Part shown: positions 1-7,383 of the stretch, in pieces
How the letters are laid out: each line of letters starts with the position of its first letter
How positions within the stretch are numbered: the stretch's first letter is position 1
NCBI GenBank assembly: GCA_900757285.1
Contig: CAAENI010000216.1
Location: forward strand, 1-25,744
Reading direction: 5' to 3'
Source: an uncultured Collinsella sp.
Lineage (GTDB): Bacteria; Actinomycetota; Coriobacteriia; Coriobacteriales; Coriobacteriaceae
Length of the DNA: 25,744 bases
Translations under genes and position numbers: made by a program
The notes under the pieces: generated by a model
Told to the model about the DNA's origin: nothing
The model's database searches: none
What the model saw: only the letters and a program-made list of their open reading frames with translations

Positions 1-74
1 AACATAATGCGGTTTTTGAGCTCAAGGGGGCCAACCGTAATGGGCTGGAGCAGCTTGGATGCAGGTGCGGTCAT
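1..74 (-). CDS. N-terminus of an NADH:flavin oxidoreductase (old yellow enzyme family), cut by the window edge
   Basis: Only the first 24 codons are in the window. They read MTAPASKLLQPITVGPLEL followed by KNRIM. The pattern L-x-P-I-x-x-G-x-L-x-L-K-N-R-I is the usual start of the FMN-binding TIM barrel in the old yellow enzyme / NADH:flavin oxidoreductase family, which includes enoate reductases and bile-acid and trimethylamine dehydrogenases. The ATG at 74 is preceded by AGAGAGGA with six bases of spacing, a good ribosome binding site, so the start is secure. Substrate and subfamily cannot be judged from 24 residues. The gene runs leftwards, away from the repeat array at 212-490. Confidence 0.7.
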   Translation of the reverse strand, partial: MTAPASKLLQPITVGPLELKNRIM

Positions 75-211
75 GGATATTCCTCTCTTGTAGACGCGGC
101 GGCGATGATGTCGCGTAGTTGTCTAGAGGATATGGCATGGGGGCACAGCGGCACGACGGAAATCGGCGAATATCAGGTGGCGGCAGGTGGATGGGGTGGG
201 GTGGCCCGTCG

Positions 212-490
212 GTTTGTCTCAATCTGTAACAGTTACTCAGCAAAACCGGGGTCTACCTGTTACAGATCAAGACAAACGGAAGCGTTCCGTCGGAAAATCT
301 CGATCTGTAACAACTACAGACCAAAAACGACCCTAGATGTTACAGATTGAGACATTTCTCTCAACCCATCCCTAACAATCTAGATCTGTAACATCTAGAC
401 CGACTTTTGCCCCTTTACTGTTACAGATCGAGACAAACCAATCTAGCCTGCCGAAAGATCTAAATCTGTAACAGTTAGCGCCCAAAACGT
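212..490. repeat. Tandem array of palindromic ~81-bp repeats, array A (three full units plus a half unit)
   Basis: The core (G/A)ATCTGTAACA starts at 221, 302, 383 and 463, so the period is 81, 81 and 80 bases. Each of the first three cores is answered by an inverted copy, TGTTACAGAT(T/C)(G/A)AGAC, about 36 bases on (for example 257-277, 338-354, 418-438). This gives arms of about 17-21 bp around a 25-27-base loop. The loops also share a degenerate pattern (TA, CCAAAA, CG, CCTA). The last unit has only its left half. The units are diverged, not identical. The same family recurs at 6452-6508 and 6804-7029 in the same orientation, on the other side of the glycosidase gene. Bases 75-211 between the flavoenzyme start and this array show no gene that I can support. 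Confidence 0.85.
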
Positions 491-493
491 GCC

Positions 494-528
494 AAAAACG
501 GGCACGGTACCCACGTACCGCGCCCGTT
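494..528 (-). terminator. Rho-independent terminator of the glycosidase gene
   Basis: Arms AACGGGC-A-CGGTAC (497-510) and GTACCG-C-GCCCGTT (515-528) pair around a four-base loop with one mismatch. Read on the minus strand the stem is followed by five Ts (494-498). It lies 39 bases past the glycosidase stop codon. Confidence 0.8.
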
Positions 529-566
529 CGCTAGCACAAGTCCCTTCCAGAGCTTATTGTTGACGC

Positions 567-3500
567 TTAACGCTCGCTTCTGCGCTTAAGCAGACGAGAA
601 GCCGCGATGACCGCCGCACCAAGGCAAAAGGCAAGACCCGCGAAGAACATGGAGCTGTCACCCGTACCGGGAAGATCGGCCTTGGTGCCCTTCTTGTCAC
701 CCTTGTTCTGGGAACCCGTGCTGTCCTTGTCTGTAGAAGCGCCACCGGAGCCGGAGCCGCCCTCGCTACCGGAGCCGGAGCCGCCGGACTGCTGCTTATT
801 CCACTTGGCGTAGAGCGTAATGTCGGCATTCACTGCAGAGTCGAAGTCAAACGTATGCTCGCCGTCCTTGTCAGTGCACCACCCAGCGAAGTCATAACCT
901 TCTCGCGTGGGGTCAGCAGGCTTGGCCAACTTGCCGCCCTCGTTAAGCTCGACCGTAGACTTGTTCCCGCAGCCGTCATCAAACGTCACGGTAACCTTCT
1001 TTGCAGGGGCCTTGACAACCAGAGCGTCAAGCGCTGCCTTGAGAGCCTCGGCGGCATCCTTGACCTCGCCGTACGTCACATCCTGCCCGGCATTGATACG
1101 GTCGATGACGTCATGTGCGCGCTTCAAGGGATCGGTAAGACCCTCCACCGACTCATACGAATCGGCATTCTTCTGAGCGGTCTCTGCGCGAGCGATCAGA
1201 GAGAGCAGTCCGTTCTCACCGTTCAGGCCATACGGATCGTTTTGCTTGGTGACTCCGAAAACCTGAAGCTCGACCACATGGTTTTCCTTCGAGACGCCCG
1301 TGCCCTTGACACCGGAGGCATACAGACGCACATAGCGTGCTGTCGTCGCTGCCGTAGAACCGGAGGCGTCGAAGAGCTGCTTGCCCTCAGCTGTCTCGGC
1401 ATACAGGCTGTCCTTCGGATCCTCGCCCAGGCCAAACACATCGCTATCGCCCGAATAGTAGAGCACCTGAGCGTCCGAGAAATCAGACTTGCTTGCAACC
1501 ACGAGCGCAGTCGCCTTATAGGTGCGCGAGTCCGCCCAATAGCGCCACAGGTTCACGCCGGTAATCTCGTAATCGGAGCCGAGGTCGACCTGCATGTACG
1601 AGCCCGCTTCCTTACCATCGTTGCCAAAGATACAATAGCCGTTAGTGTCCGCATTGTTGCCATCAGTCGCAACGGTCAGGGCACGAGAAGCGTCGGAATT
1701 CGTCACCGGAGTCGTGGTGTCACCGTCGACCCAAGCAGCCGTCGGCACCTTGCCCAGGGCAAGGTTCACGGTTTTGTTTGCAGGAACAAGCTTGAGGTAA
1801 CCCGCGTAAAGGTTGTCGTATGCGGTCTTTTTGGCAGCAGCGTCACCCTTCAGCGCCGCCTTCGCCTGATCGATCAGGTTATCCATATCGGCGTTTGCCC
1901 AGGACGCATCGCTTACCTGGTCCTTCTTCGCCTCAACGGTCTCGATCAACTCCGCCAGTGCAGAAGTGGGAACCTCGTCGTAACCAAGAGCATGATCATA
2001 GACGGCAAGCGAAGACTGCTTCGCGCCGCCGCCTGCCGTGATCGCACCAGTGCTCACAGCGTGGTCGGCGTTATTTTCACCCAGGTAGGCGCTGCCGGCA
2101 AGCTCACCATCAACGTAGATCTTAAGCATGCCGTTATTCTCACGGACGCCCGCGACTGTAACACTACCGCCCGCGACCGTCACATCGGAGGTAGCGGTCG
2201 TACCGTTAACGGTAAAGTATGCCTTGCCGTCGTTGTCGATACCGAGCTTCCATTCATCGCCCTGAGAAAGGAGCGCCGTCGAAGCTGCAGCATCAGAAAC
2301 GTTTGTGGCAACGGTGAAACCGTTCTTGCCTTCAACGCTATTCTCGGCATCCGAGAGCTCGCCACCAGCTGAGGTGGCAGCAGAGGCAATGACCCCATCC
2401 TTGTGATAAATACCCGAGACACTTCCCTCAAGGCTGTTGCCACAAGCATCCTGGCCCTGAGCAGCCGCGACCTCGATCTTGCTGCCGTTCTTCACACCGT
2501 TTTTCAGCTTGATGTCGAACGTGCGCATGTCGGCGGATGCCTCGACGTTCTCGCACTCAACCTGTTTGCCGTCGACCGTTACGGTGAACTGTGCATTGGT
2601 CACGTGCTTGCTTGCCTGAACGCGAAGGCTCTTTACGCCCTTAACATACATGGTGTCAAGCTTTGGAGCCTCGGTATCGCCCTTCTGGCTCAGATTCCAA
2701 ATCTGGGTCTCGCCGGGCTTAAGCGCCACGGCAACCGTATCACCCTGAGCATAGCTGTCCTTCGAAGCACCGAGCGCGCTTCCGTCCGAGGTGTAGGATT
2801 CAACGATCGAGCGCTTAAAGGTGCCAGCATGCGAGGCACCCACACCGGCATCGAGCTTGAAGGTAATGGTCTTCTCGCTAGCCGATGGGTTGCGCATCGA
2901 AATGATGCCCTCGTCGCCCTTGCTGTTGAAGCAGGCAAAACCGTAGGCATCCTGCGTTCCCGCGCCGCTGATACCGCCGAGCTTAACGCCCGAAGCAGGG
3001 ACGCCGCCAATCATCTTAGCGTTCTGAAGCTTGTCGAAGTTCGTTTCGGCCCACTCGAGGAAGTCGGCGTTCACCAGATATTTCTCGTCATCTAACAGGC
3101 TGTCGGAGTAATAGAGCTCCCAGAACGACGTACCGCGCGTTGCCATCATGTACAGATAGTTGCGGAACTGGGCGCCGTTCATGGAGTTGGCACTGATGCC
3201 CGTACCCTCTTTGCCGTAAATCGGGTCGTGGTTGTAGAGGTTGGACAGCGGGAACTGGAAATCGTGGTTCTTGACGAAGTCATAGTAGGCTCCGTCTCGA
3301 TAGCTCAGCATGTTGTCCATCTTGTTGTTAAGCGTGGAGTTGGAAACCTCGCCGCGGTCATGCGTGCACTGGATCCACACCGAGTTGGACCATTGCAAGA
3401 ACCAAGGACTCGGGTTCACATAGCAGGTAAGAGAGACCCACAGGTTATCAATACCAAGATCGTCTGCCTTGTCCCACACGTTCTCAAACAGGACAATCCA

Positions 3501-5981
3501 CTTTTCCCACAAGTCGGTAGCGTGATAGAAACCGTTCGGCCCACCGTACATGTGATGGTGATTCTCGTCGTAGCCTACAACGCCCTCGCCCTGAGAGAAT
3601 GCGTTGTACTGCGCGTTGTCAGCATAGCCATCCCATTTCCAGTAGTTGACGCCGTAATCAGCCATCCACTGCAAGGCAAGATTCTGGAAATTGTCAACGT
3701 AGCGCTGGTCAGCAACATCAATCGAGCCACCAGCGGCCGAACCGTTACCCGCCTTGGAAATAATATCTGCAAGTTGACCGTAGAAGTTGTAACCGCCGCG
3801 CGGGCCAACCCAGACGCCGAAGTTCGATCCGAGTTTCTCCACAAGCGATGAAGACGTCGTGAGCTTATTGGGGAACTTAGAGTTAAACGTCCAAAACCCG
3901 TCGGTGTTTTTACCCGTGCCAGAACGGCCCGGGTCAACCGACGCCTCGGTGTTGTTGTAGTTGTTCCAGCCGTCGTCAACGACATAGGAGTCGAGCGGAC
4001 GAACGCCCGTGGAGGAAAGGTTCTTGTCCACCGCCTTGAACGAATCGAGAATGTTATTCTCGTCGATGAGCATCATATTGTCGAACCAAGAGTTGTACTG
4101 AATGCGGAACTCGCTCGGCTTTGAGATGCCCTTGATATAGCTGTAGAAGTCGGTACGAACCACGTCGTTGTTCGAGCCGTCGGAGTGGGTGGCACCCACA
4201 ACAGTCTGCCACGAAACGTACTTGCCGTCCGAGGTGAGCTGCCCATCGCGCTCAAAATCGGTGAAATTCTTGCCAGTCCAATAGCGCATACGGCCCAAGT
4301 CATCGACAATCTGAGTGTCGGTTTCAGGGAACTCCGAACCCAAGAATAAGCCGTTGACATAAATGGGCTGGCCCAGGTTGGCGCGCGCCTCGGTCATCTC
4401 GACAACCCCACCTTTACCCGTGGGGATAGTCCAGGTGTAGCTCGCATCCTTGACGTTGAGGTGTTCGCCATCGATGTAGTTGAAACGGATGTCCTTATCC
4501 CCGGAATTGACCTCAAGGAACTTACGCATAAAGTGATCGTCATCGTACATGACGACCTTCTCAGTCACCGTCGCAAGACCGTTACCAAACTGCACCGGCT
4601 TGAAGGTGAACGTCAACATCTTGCCAGATTTCTCGACGTCGTTAATCGTCGCGGTGGTATCGCTAACCTGCACCGGTCCGTCCAACTCAAGATTGCTCGT
4701 CTTGAGTTGCGGTTTGCCCGAAGCGTTCTCGAACGTGTCGAACTTCTCTTGATACAAATCGAGCTCGGCACCAGAAGCAAAACTGCCTCCCCAAGCCTCG
4801 AGCACCCGGATGCCTACATAACGGCCGGTCTGAACCTTATCGAGCCCAAAGTAGGTCATCTTGCAGGTTCCGTCGTCGTTATAGGAAGAACTCAAATCCA
4901 CCGAGAACGTCCCTTTCTTGTTCGAATCATCGAACAAGCCGTCCTTGCTATCCGAGACATACACCGCGAACTTCTTAAAGGTGCCGTTGGCACCCTTGAC
5001 ATTGCGGCCCGCGTAGCCAACCGTCTGGAAGGAACTCTTCGCTCCCTCACCGCGGTCAATCGTCAAATCGACAGGCAGCTTCTTCGTATCGCCCTCACCC
5101 GCGCCGTAGCGAGAGTGATAGTAGGTGGTGAAGTCGCCATCGACCAGCGCTTCGTAACCGCCGCCCTCGTTGGTGGCAACGGACGTGCCCGTCACGGTCC
5201 AGCCCTTAGATCCGTGCACGACGGAGTTGTCCGAGGCGTCAAGCACATCGAGCTCCGCCACGTTCATGTACTTGTTCTCGTTGGAGGGCTGCCAATGATA
5301 GGTCGTGAGACCGGTCAGGCGGACCGCCTTACCCTGCACGGCAGCGAACTTAATGACCGTGGTGCCCGTGTCGTTCATGGTGCCGTTCTCTACGAGCGTC
5401 GCCCATGTGCCATCGGCCATCTGGTACTCGAGCTTGTAAGTCTTAACGCGACCCGTGCAGTTATAGCCCACCGATTCATGATGGCGCGGCGTATAGCTAA
5501 CGCTTGCAATGGTCTTAGTACCGCCAAAATCCACAATGAGGTTTGCTGTTCCTGCGGCCTCCGCAGAAGACGCCCAATAAGTGCCAGCATCCTCATCGAT
5601 GGCCTTCGACGCCAAAGCGGCCTCGCTCGTGTCAACGGAGGAGCCCGTAACTGTCACGGCCGTGGGCCTGACGCTCGTGAGAGCACCGGCCGGCTCAAGT
5701 CGCGTGGCCTCGGCAAGCGATTGAATAACAAATTCCTCGGACCCCGACCCGGGAACGAGAGTGGTAGAGGCGAGCTTGTTGTTGATTTCGACAGTCTTGA
5801 GCTTACCGGCAGCGGTGCTGAACGTTCTCGAAATCGCATTGTTGCCAATGGTCACGTTGCCGTTCGATTCATTCACCACCACGTTGCCATAGCCGGCCGC
5901 AAGAGCGGCGGGCGGGGCCGACAACCCCAGAAAGCCCGCCACTGCAAACACGGCAGCCACAAGATAGCGTTTTTTGAGCAT
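567..5981 (-). CDS. Cell-wall-anchored multidomain glycoside hydrolase, clan GH-D (GH36-like alpha-galactosidase / alpha-N-acetylgalactosaminidase)
   Basis: The protein is 1804 residues from the ATG at 5981, which follows AAAGGGAAG. In-frame ATGs at 5996 and 6032 lie upstream, but 5981 gives the cleanest signal peptide (KKR, hydrophobic stretch, A-L-A-A cleavage near residue 28). An N-terminal beta-sandwich begins near 35 and resumes near 430. Between lie two F5/8 type C (discoidin, CBM32-like) modules, about 100-243 and 250-412. The barrel has YVVDDGW (D669), YWKWDGYAD (D784, probable nucleophile) and WIQCTHD (D875, probable acid/base), as expected for clan GH-D. Then come an Ig-like region (~1090-1190), a LamG-like region (~1195-1330), a third discoidin module (~1403-1578), a FIVAR-like helical region (~1582-1655), an InlB B-repeat (~1657-1727), a Gly/Ser linker, LPGTG at 1770-1774, a membrane helix and a basic tail. 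It probably removes alpha-linked Gal or GalNAc from mucin or dietary glycans at the surface. Substrate and exact GH family are inferred. Confidence 0.85.
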   Translation of the reverse strand: MLKKRYLVAAVFAVAGFLGLSAPPAALAAGYGNVVVNESNGNVTIGNNAISRTFSTAAGKLKTVEINNKLASTTLVPGSGSEEFVIQSLAEATRLEPAGALTSVRPTAVTVTGSSVDTSEAALASKAIDEDAGTYWASSAEAAGTANLIVDFGGTKTIASVSYTPRHHESVGYNCTGRVKTYKLEYQMADGTWATLVENGTMNDTGTTVIKFAAVQGKAVRLTGLTTYHWQPSNENKYMNVAELDVLDASDNSVVHGSKGWTVTGTSVATNEGGGYEALVDGDFTTYYHSRYGAGEGDTKKLPVDLTIDRGEGAKSSFQTVGYAGRNVKGANGTFKKFAVYVSDSKDGLFDDSNKKGTFSVDLSSSYNDDGTCKMTYFGLDKVQTGRYVGIRVLEAWGGSFASGAELDLYQEKFDTFENASGKPQLKTSNLELDGPVQVSDTTATINDVEKSGKMLTFTFKPVQFGNGLATVTEKVVMYDDDHFMRKFLEVNSGDKDIRFNYIDGEHLNVKDASYTWTIPTGKGGVVEMTEARANLGQPIYVNGLFLGSEFPETDTQIVDDLGRMRYWTGKNFTDFERDGQLTSDGKYVSWQTVVGATHSDGSNNDVVRTDFYSYIKGISKPSEFRIQYNSWFDNMMLIDENNILDSFKAVDKNLSSTGVRPLDSYVVDDGWNNYNNTEASVDPGRSGTGKNTDGFWTFNSKFPNKLTTSSSLVEKLGSNFGVWVGPRGGYNFYGQLADIISKAGNGSAAGGSIDVADQRYVDNFQNLALQWMADYGVNYWKWDGYADNAQYNAFSQGEGVVGYDENHHHMYGGPNGFYHATDLWEKWIVLFENVWDKADDLGIDNLWVSLTCYVNPSPWFLQWSNSVWIQCTHDRGEVSNSTLNNKMDNMLSYRDGAYYDFVKNHDFQFPLSNLYNHDPIYGKEGTGISANSMNGAQFRNYLYMMATRGTSFWELYYSDSLLDDEKYLVNADFLEWAETNFDKLQNAKMIGGVPASGVKLGGISGAGTQDAYGFACFNSKGDEGIISMRNPSASEKTITFKLDAGVGASHAGTFKRSIVESYTSDGSALGASKDSYAQGDTVAVALKPGETQIWNLSQKGDTEAPKLDTMYVKGVKSLRVQASKHVTNAQFTVTVDGKQVECENVEASADMRTFDIKLKNGVKNGSKIEVAAAQGQDACGNSLEGSVSGIYHKDGVIASAATSAGGELSDAENSVEGKNGFTVATNVSDAAASTALLSQGDEWKLGIDNDGKAYFTVNGTTATSDVTVAGGSVTVAGVRENNGMLKIYVDGELAGSAYLGENNADHAVSTGAITAGGGAKQSSLAVYDHALGYDEVPTSALAELIETVEAKKDQVSDASWANADMDNLIDQAKAALKGDAAAKKTAYDNLYAGYLKLVPANKTVNLALGKVPTAAWVDGDTTTPVTNSDASRALTVATDGNNADTNGYCIFGNDGKEAGSYMQVDLGSDYEITGVNLWRYWADSRTYKATALVVASKSDFSDAQVLYYSGDSDVFGLGEDPKDSLYAETAEGKQLFDASGSTAATTARYVRLYASGVKGTGVSKENHVVELQVFGVTKQNDPYGLNGENGLLSLIARAETAQKNADSYESVEGLTDPLKRAHDVIDRINAGQDVTYGEVKDAAEALKAALDALVVKAPAKKVTVTFDDGCGNKSTVELNEGGKLAKPADPTREGYDFAGWCTDKDGEHTFDFDSAVNADITLYAKWNKQQSGGSGSGSEGGSGSGGASTDKDSTGSQNKGDKKGTKADLPGTGDSSMFFAGLAFCLGAAVIAASRLLKRRSER

Positions 5982-6123
5982 GTGCTTCCCTTTCATTTTA
6001 TCCGTGCGACGCCCCATAGTTCTCGGGCGCAACCTACCGACGCAGTATGAGTAATCTCATTCATGATAAAGAAGCTGTTTAACACGGTTTGTAGCGGGCC
6101 AGCTAAATCGGCGAATGGTAGAT

Positions 6124-6134
6124 CCCCCCCCCCC
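6124..6134. repeat. C11 homopolymer tract upstream of the glycosidase
   Basis: Eleven consecutive C residues (G on the coding strand of the glycosidase) lie about 143 bases upstream of its start. A shorter C7 run is at 6285-6291. Homopolymers of this length are prone to slipped-strand length change. Here the tract separates the start-proximal spacer, which contains ATGAG-TAAT-CTCAT at 6047-6060, from the operator-like repeats at 6169-6225. Confidence 0.8.
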
Positions 6135-6168
6135 AATGGCATTCGTTATTCGTCTCATCTTTTTTTAC

Positions 6169-6225
6169 ATACCAATTGGTATTAATTATCAAAACCACTG
6201 GTAATCGCTATTTAATACCACTAGC
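6169..6225. promoter_or_regulatory. Three operator-like ACCA motifs at exact 23-bp spacing
   Basis: ATACCAATTGGTAT at 6169-6182 is a perfect 14-bp palindrome. ACCACTGGT (6194-6202) is a near-palindrome, and ACCACTAGC (6217-6225) keeps only the left half. The ACCA starts are 6171, 6194 and 6217, so the period is exactly 23 bases. The block is AT-rich against a GC-rich background and lies upstream of the minus-strand glycosidase. It looks like a graded operator array for a dimeric regulator; which regulator is unknown. Confidence 0.5.
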
Positions 6226-6451
6226 CACTTTTTAGTTTTCTACAATTCAATGAAGTTGAACGGGAGATTCAGTTGATTTATTAGCCCCCCCTATTAGCGC
6301 ACGCAATGGACATCAGCGCCGATCAACCTTGCTGTCCCCGCTTTACCAAAACCGCCATCACTGGGTCTCGCGCCGCTTGCTGTCGCGTCGGATTTCGCCC
6401 CTGCCGCGGCAAATCCAAGCCGAACATGAAGCCATGCCCGTCGGCGTGCCT

Positions 6452-6508
6452 TAATCTGTAACAGTTAGCCACCCAAATCGGGCCCAGGTGCTGCAGATTG
6501 AGATTTTG
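6452..6508. repeat. Single copy of the ~81-bp palindromic repeat family
   Basis: AATCTGTAACAG (6453-6464), the loop pattern TAGCCACCCAAATCGGG and CTGCAGATTGAGATTTTG (6491-6508) match the units of arrays A and B. The right arm is slightly decayed (CTGCAG for CTGTTACAG). Confidence 0.75.
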
Positions 6509-6631
6509 ATTGGCGCTGAGGACTGGGCCGAGGGGTACCGGAAGGGGAGCCGCGGACGAAGCGGCGGCCTCGCCCCGATCCCGCACCGACAGCTGCGCCA
6601 CGTCATCTCGAGTGCAGGGGCAACCCCTCAA

Positions 6632-6679
6632 TTCCGGACATTCCAGCCTCTTTCCGGACATTTTTGACCCGTTTCCGGA
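6632..6679. repeat. Three phased TTCCGGA motifs
   Basis: TTCCGGA occurs at 6632-6638, 6652-6658 and 6673-6679, 20 and 21 bases apart, with TCCGGA itself palindromic. The first two are followed by CAT and the third by AT. Spacing of about two helical turns would put all three on one face of the DNA. No start codon of a recognised gene lies close by, so a regulatory role is only a possibility. Confidence 0.4.
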
Positions 6680-6803
6680 ATGAAACTCGGTCAGCAGTAG
6701 CCCCTGGTTCCCTAGTACAAGTTCCCCGGTTCACACCTTGCTGGTGTGCGTCAGATTGGATACGCGGTCCACTCCCTCGGTATAACGGGAGGCGTCCCGG
6801 CGA

Positions 6804-7029
6804 AATGTCTCGATCTGCAACATTTGCAGACCAAAATCAGCCCTAACTGTTACAGATCGAGACAAACCAAACCCGCCTGCCAGAAAATCTCAATCTATAA
6901 CAACAACTCGGCAAAAACCGCCCCTCGTGTTACAGATTTAGACAAACCGTCCAGGCGGGGACTCAACATCTCAATCTGTAACACCTAGCCGCCCAAATCG
7001 GGTCTAGCTGTTACAGATCGAGATTTTGT
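6804..7029. repeat. Tandem array of palindromic ~81-bp repeats, array B (three units)
   Basis: Left cores start at 6812 (GATCTGCAACA), 6892 (AATCTATAACA) and 6973 (AATCTGTAACA), period 80 and 81. Each is answered by TGTTACAGAT(C/T)(G/T)AGA at about 6849, 6929 and 7010. The spacers between units resemble those of array A: GCCTGCCAGAAAATC here against GCCTGCCGAAAGATC there. The conserved unit is therefore the full ~81 bp and not only the arms. The array ends just downstream of the initiator tRNA terminator. Confidence 0.85.
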
Positions 7030-7073
7030 TTGAGAGGCCGAGAATTGGACCGAAAACACGGTCCTCAGATAAC

Positions 7074-7103
7074 AAAAAAGCTCGCCGGCTAGGCCGACGA
7101 GCT
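7074..7103 (-). terminator. Rho-independent terminator of the initiator tRNA
   Basis: On the minus strand AGCTCGTCGGC pairs with GCCGGCGAGCT around a three-base loop, with one G-U pair, and is followed by six Ts (7074-7079). It starts 10 bases after the encoded CCA end of the tRNA. A second perfect 6-bp hairpin (GGACCG/CGGTCC) follows at 7047-7064. Confidence 0.85.
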
Positions 7104-7112
7104 GCAAGTTCT

Positions 7113-7189
7113 TGGTCGCGGGGGCAGGATTTGAACCTACGACCTCCGGGTTATGAGCCCGGCGAGCTACCAGACTGCTCCACCCCGCA
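7113..7189 (-). tRNA. tRNA-fMet (initiator), anticodon CAT
   Basis: This 77-base gene includes a templated CCA. The minus strand reads TGCGGGG for the acceptor 5' side and CCCCGCG-A-CCA at the 3' end. The anticodon loop is CTCATAA on a CCGGG/CCCGG stem, the D-stem is GAGC/GCTC, and the T-loop is TTCAAAT. Three consecutive G-C pairs at 29-31:39-41 and the A11-U24 pair are initiator hallmarks and exclude elongator tRNA-Met. The 1-72 position reads U-G; the more familiar arrangement is a C-A mismatch. It has its own promoter (7221-7249) and terminator (7074-7103), so it is probably a single transcription unit. Confidence 0.95.
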
Positions 7190-7220
7190 ATGTCTGGGCG
7201 CTTCATGTGCGCAAGAAAGT

Positions 7221-7249
7221 ATATTACGTGGGAGTTCGGTAAACGGCAA
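7221..7249 (-). promoter_or_regulatory. Promoter of the initiator tRNA
   Basis: On the minus strand TTGCCG (7249-7244) and TAATAT (7226-7221) are separated by exactly 17 bases, a good sigma-70-type match. The predicted start is about 25 bases before the mature tRNA 5' end at 7189. Confidence 0.7.
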
Positions 7250-7324
7250 GGAAAATCTCGCAGAGCATAATTCCTTCATATTTAACCCTTAGCCAGTATC
7301 ACCGTAAACGGTTCACAGCCGAGC

Positions 7325-7347
7325 GCCGTCGACGGCACGTATACAAT
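7325..7347 (+). promoter_or_regulatory. Possible coaX promoter with overlapping palindrome
   Basis: TATACAAT (7340-7347) resembles a -10 box and is directly preceded by the perfect palindrome GCCGTCGACGGC (7325-7336), which would lie in the spacer between the -10 and -35. No convincing -35 is visible. Distance to the coaX ATG is 36 bases. Confidence 0.35.
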
Positions 7348-7383
7348 GGTGCGCGTCCTTTTACGCCAACACTGGGAGTAGAC

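Larger units (their letters stand above)
6226..6803. other. Long spacer with no supportable gene
   Basis: Apart from one copy of the 81-bp repeat family (6452-6508) and the three TTCCGGA motifs (6632-6679), I see no gene here. A 112-codon minus-strand open frame (6323-6661) lacks a recognisable domain, covers the repeat unit, and has composition typical of chance frames in GC-rich DNA. A small inverted repeat (CACACC-TTGCT-GGTGTG) lies near 6735-6750. Confidence 0.6.

Noticed and set aside
855..2372. 505-codon plus-strand open frame
   Set aside because: It lies antisense within the glycosidase, whose domains are continuous. The translation is Arg/Leu/Val-rich with no motif, typical of a shadow frame in GC-rich DNA.
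4461..6050. 529-codon plus-strand open frame
   Set aside because: Antisense to the glycosidase N-terminal half, including its signal peptide; no recognisable domain.
6323..6661. 112-codon minus-strand open frame
   Set aside because: It covers a copy of the palindromic repeat, has no family resemblance and no clear ribosome binding site.
212..7029. CRISPR array for the regularly spaced ATCTGTAACA repeats
   Set aside because: Repeats alternate in orientation as hairpin arms, the stretches between them are conserved rather than unique, units are diverged, and no cas genes are present.
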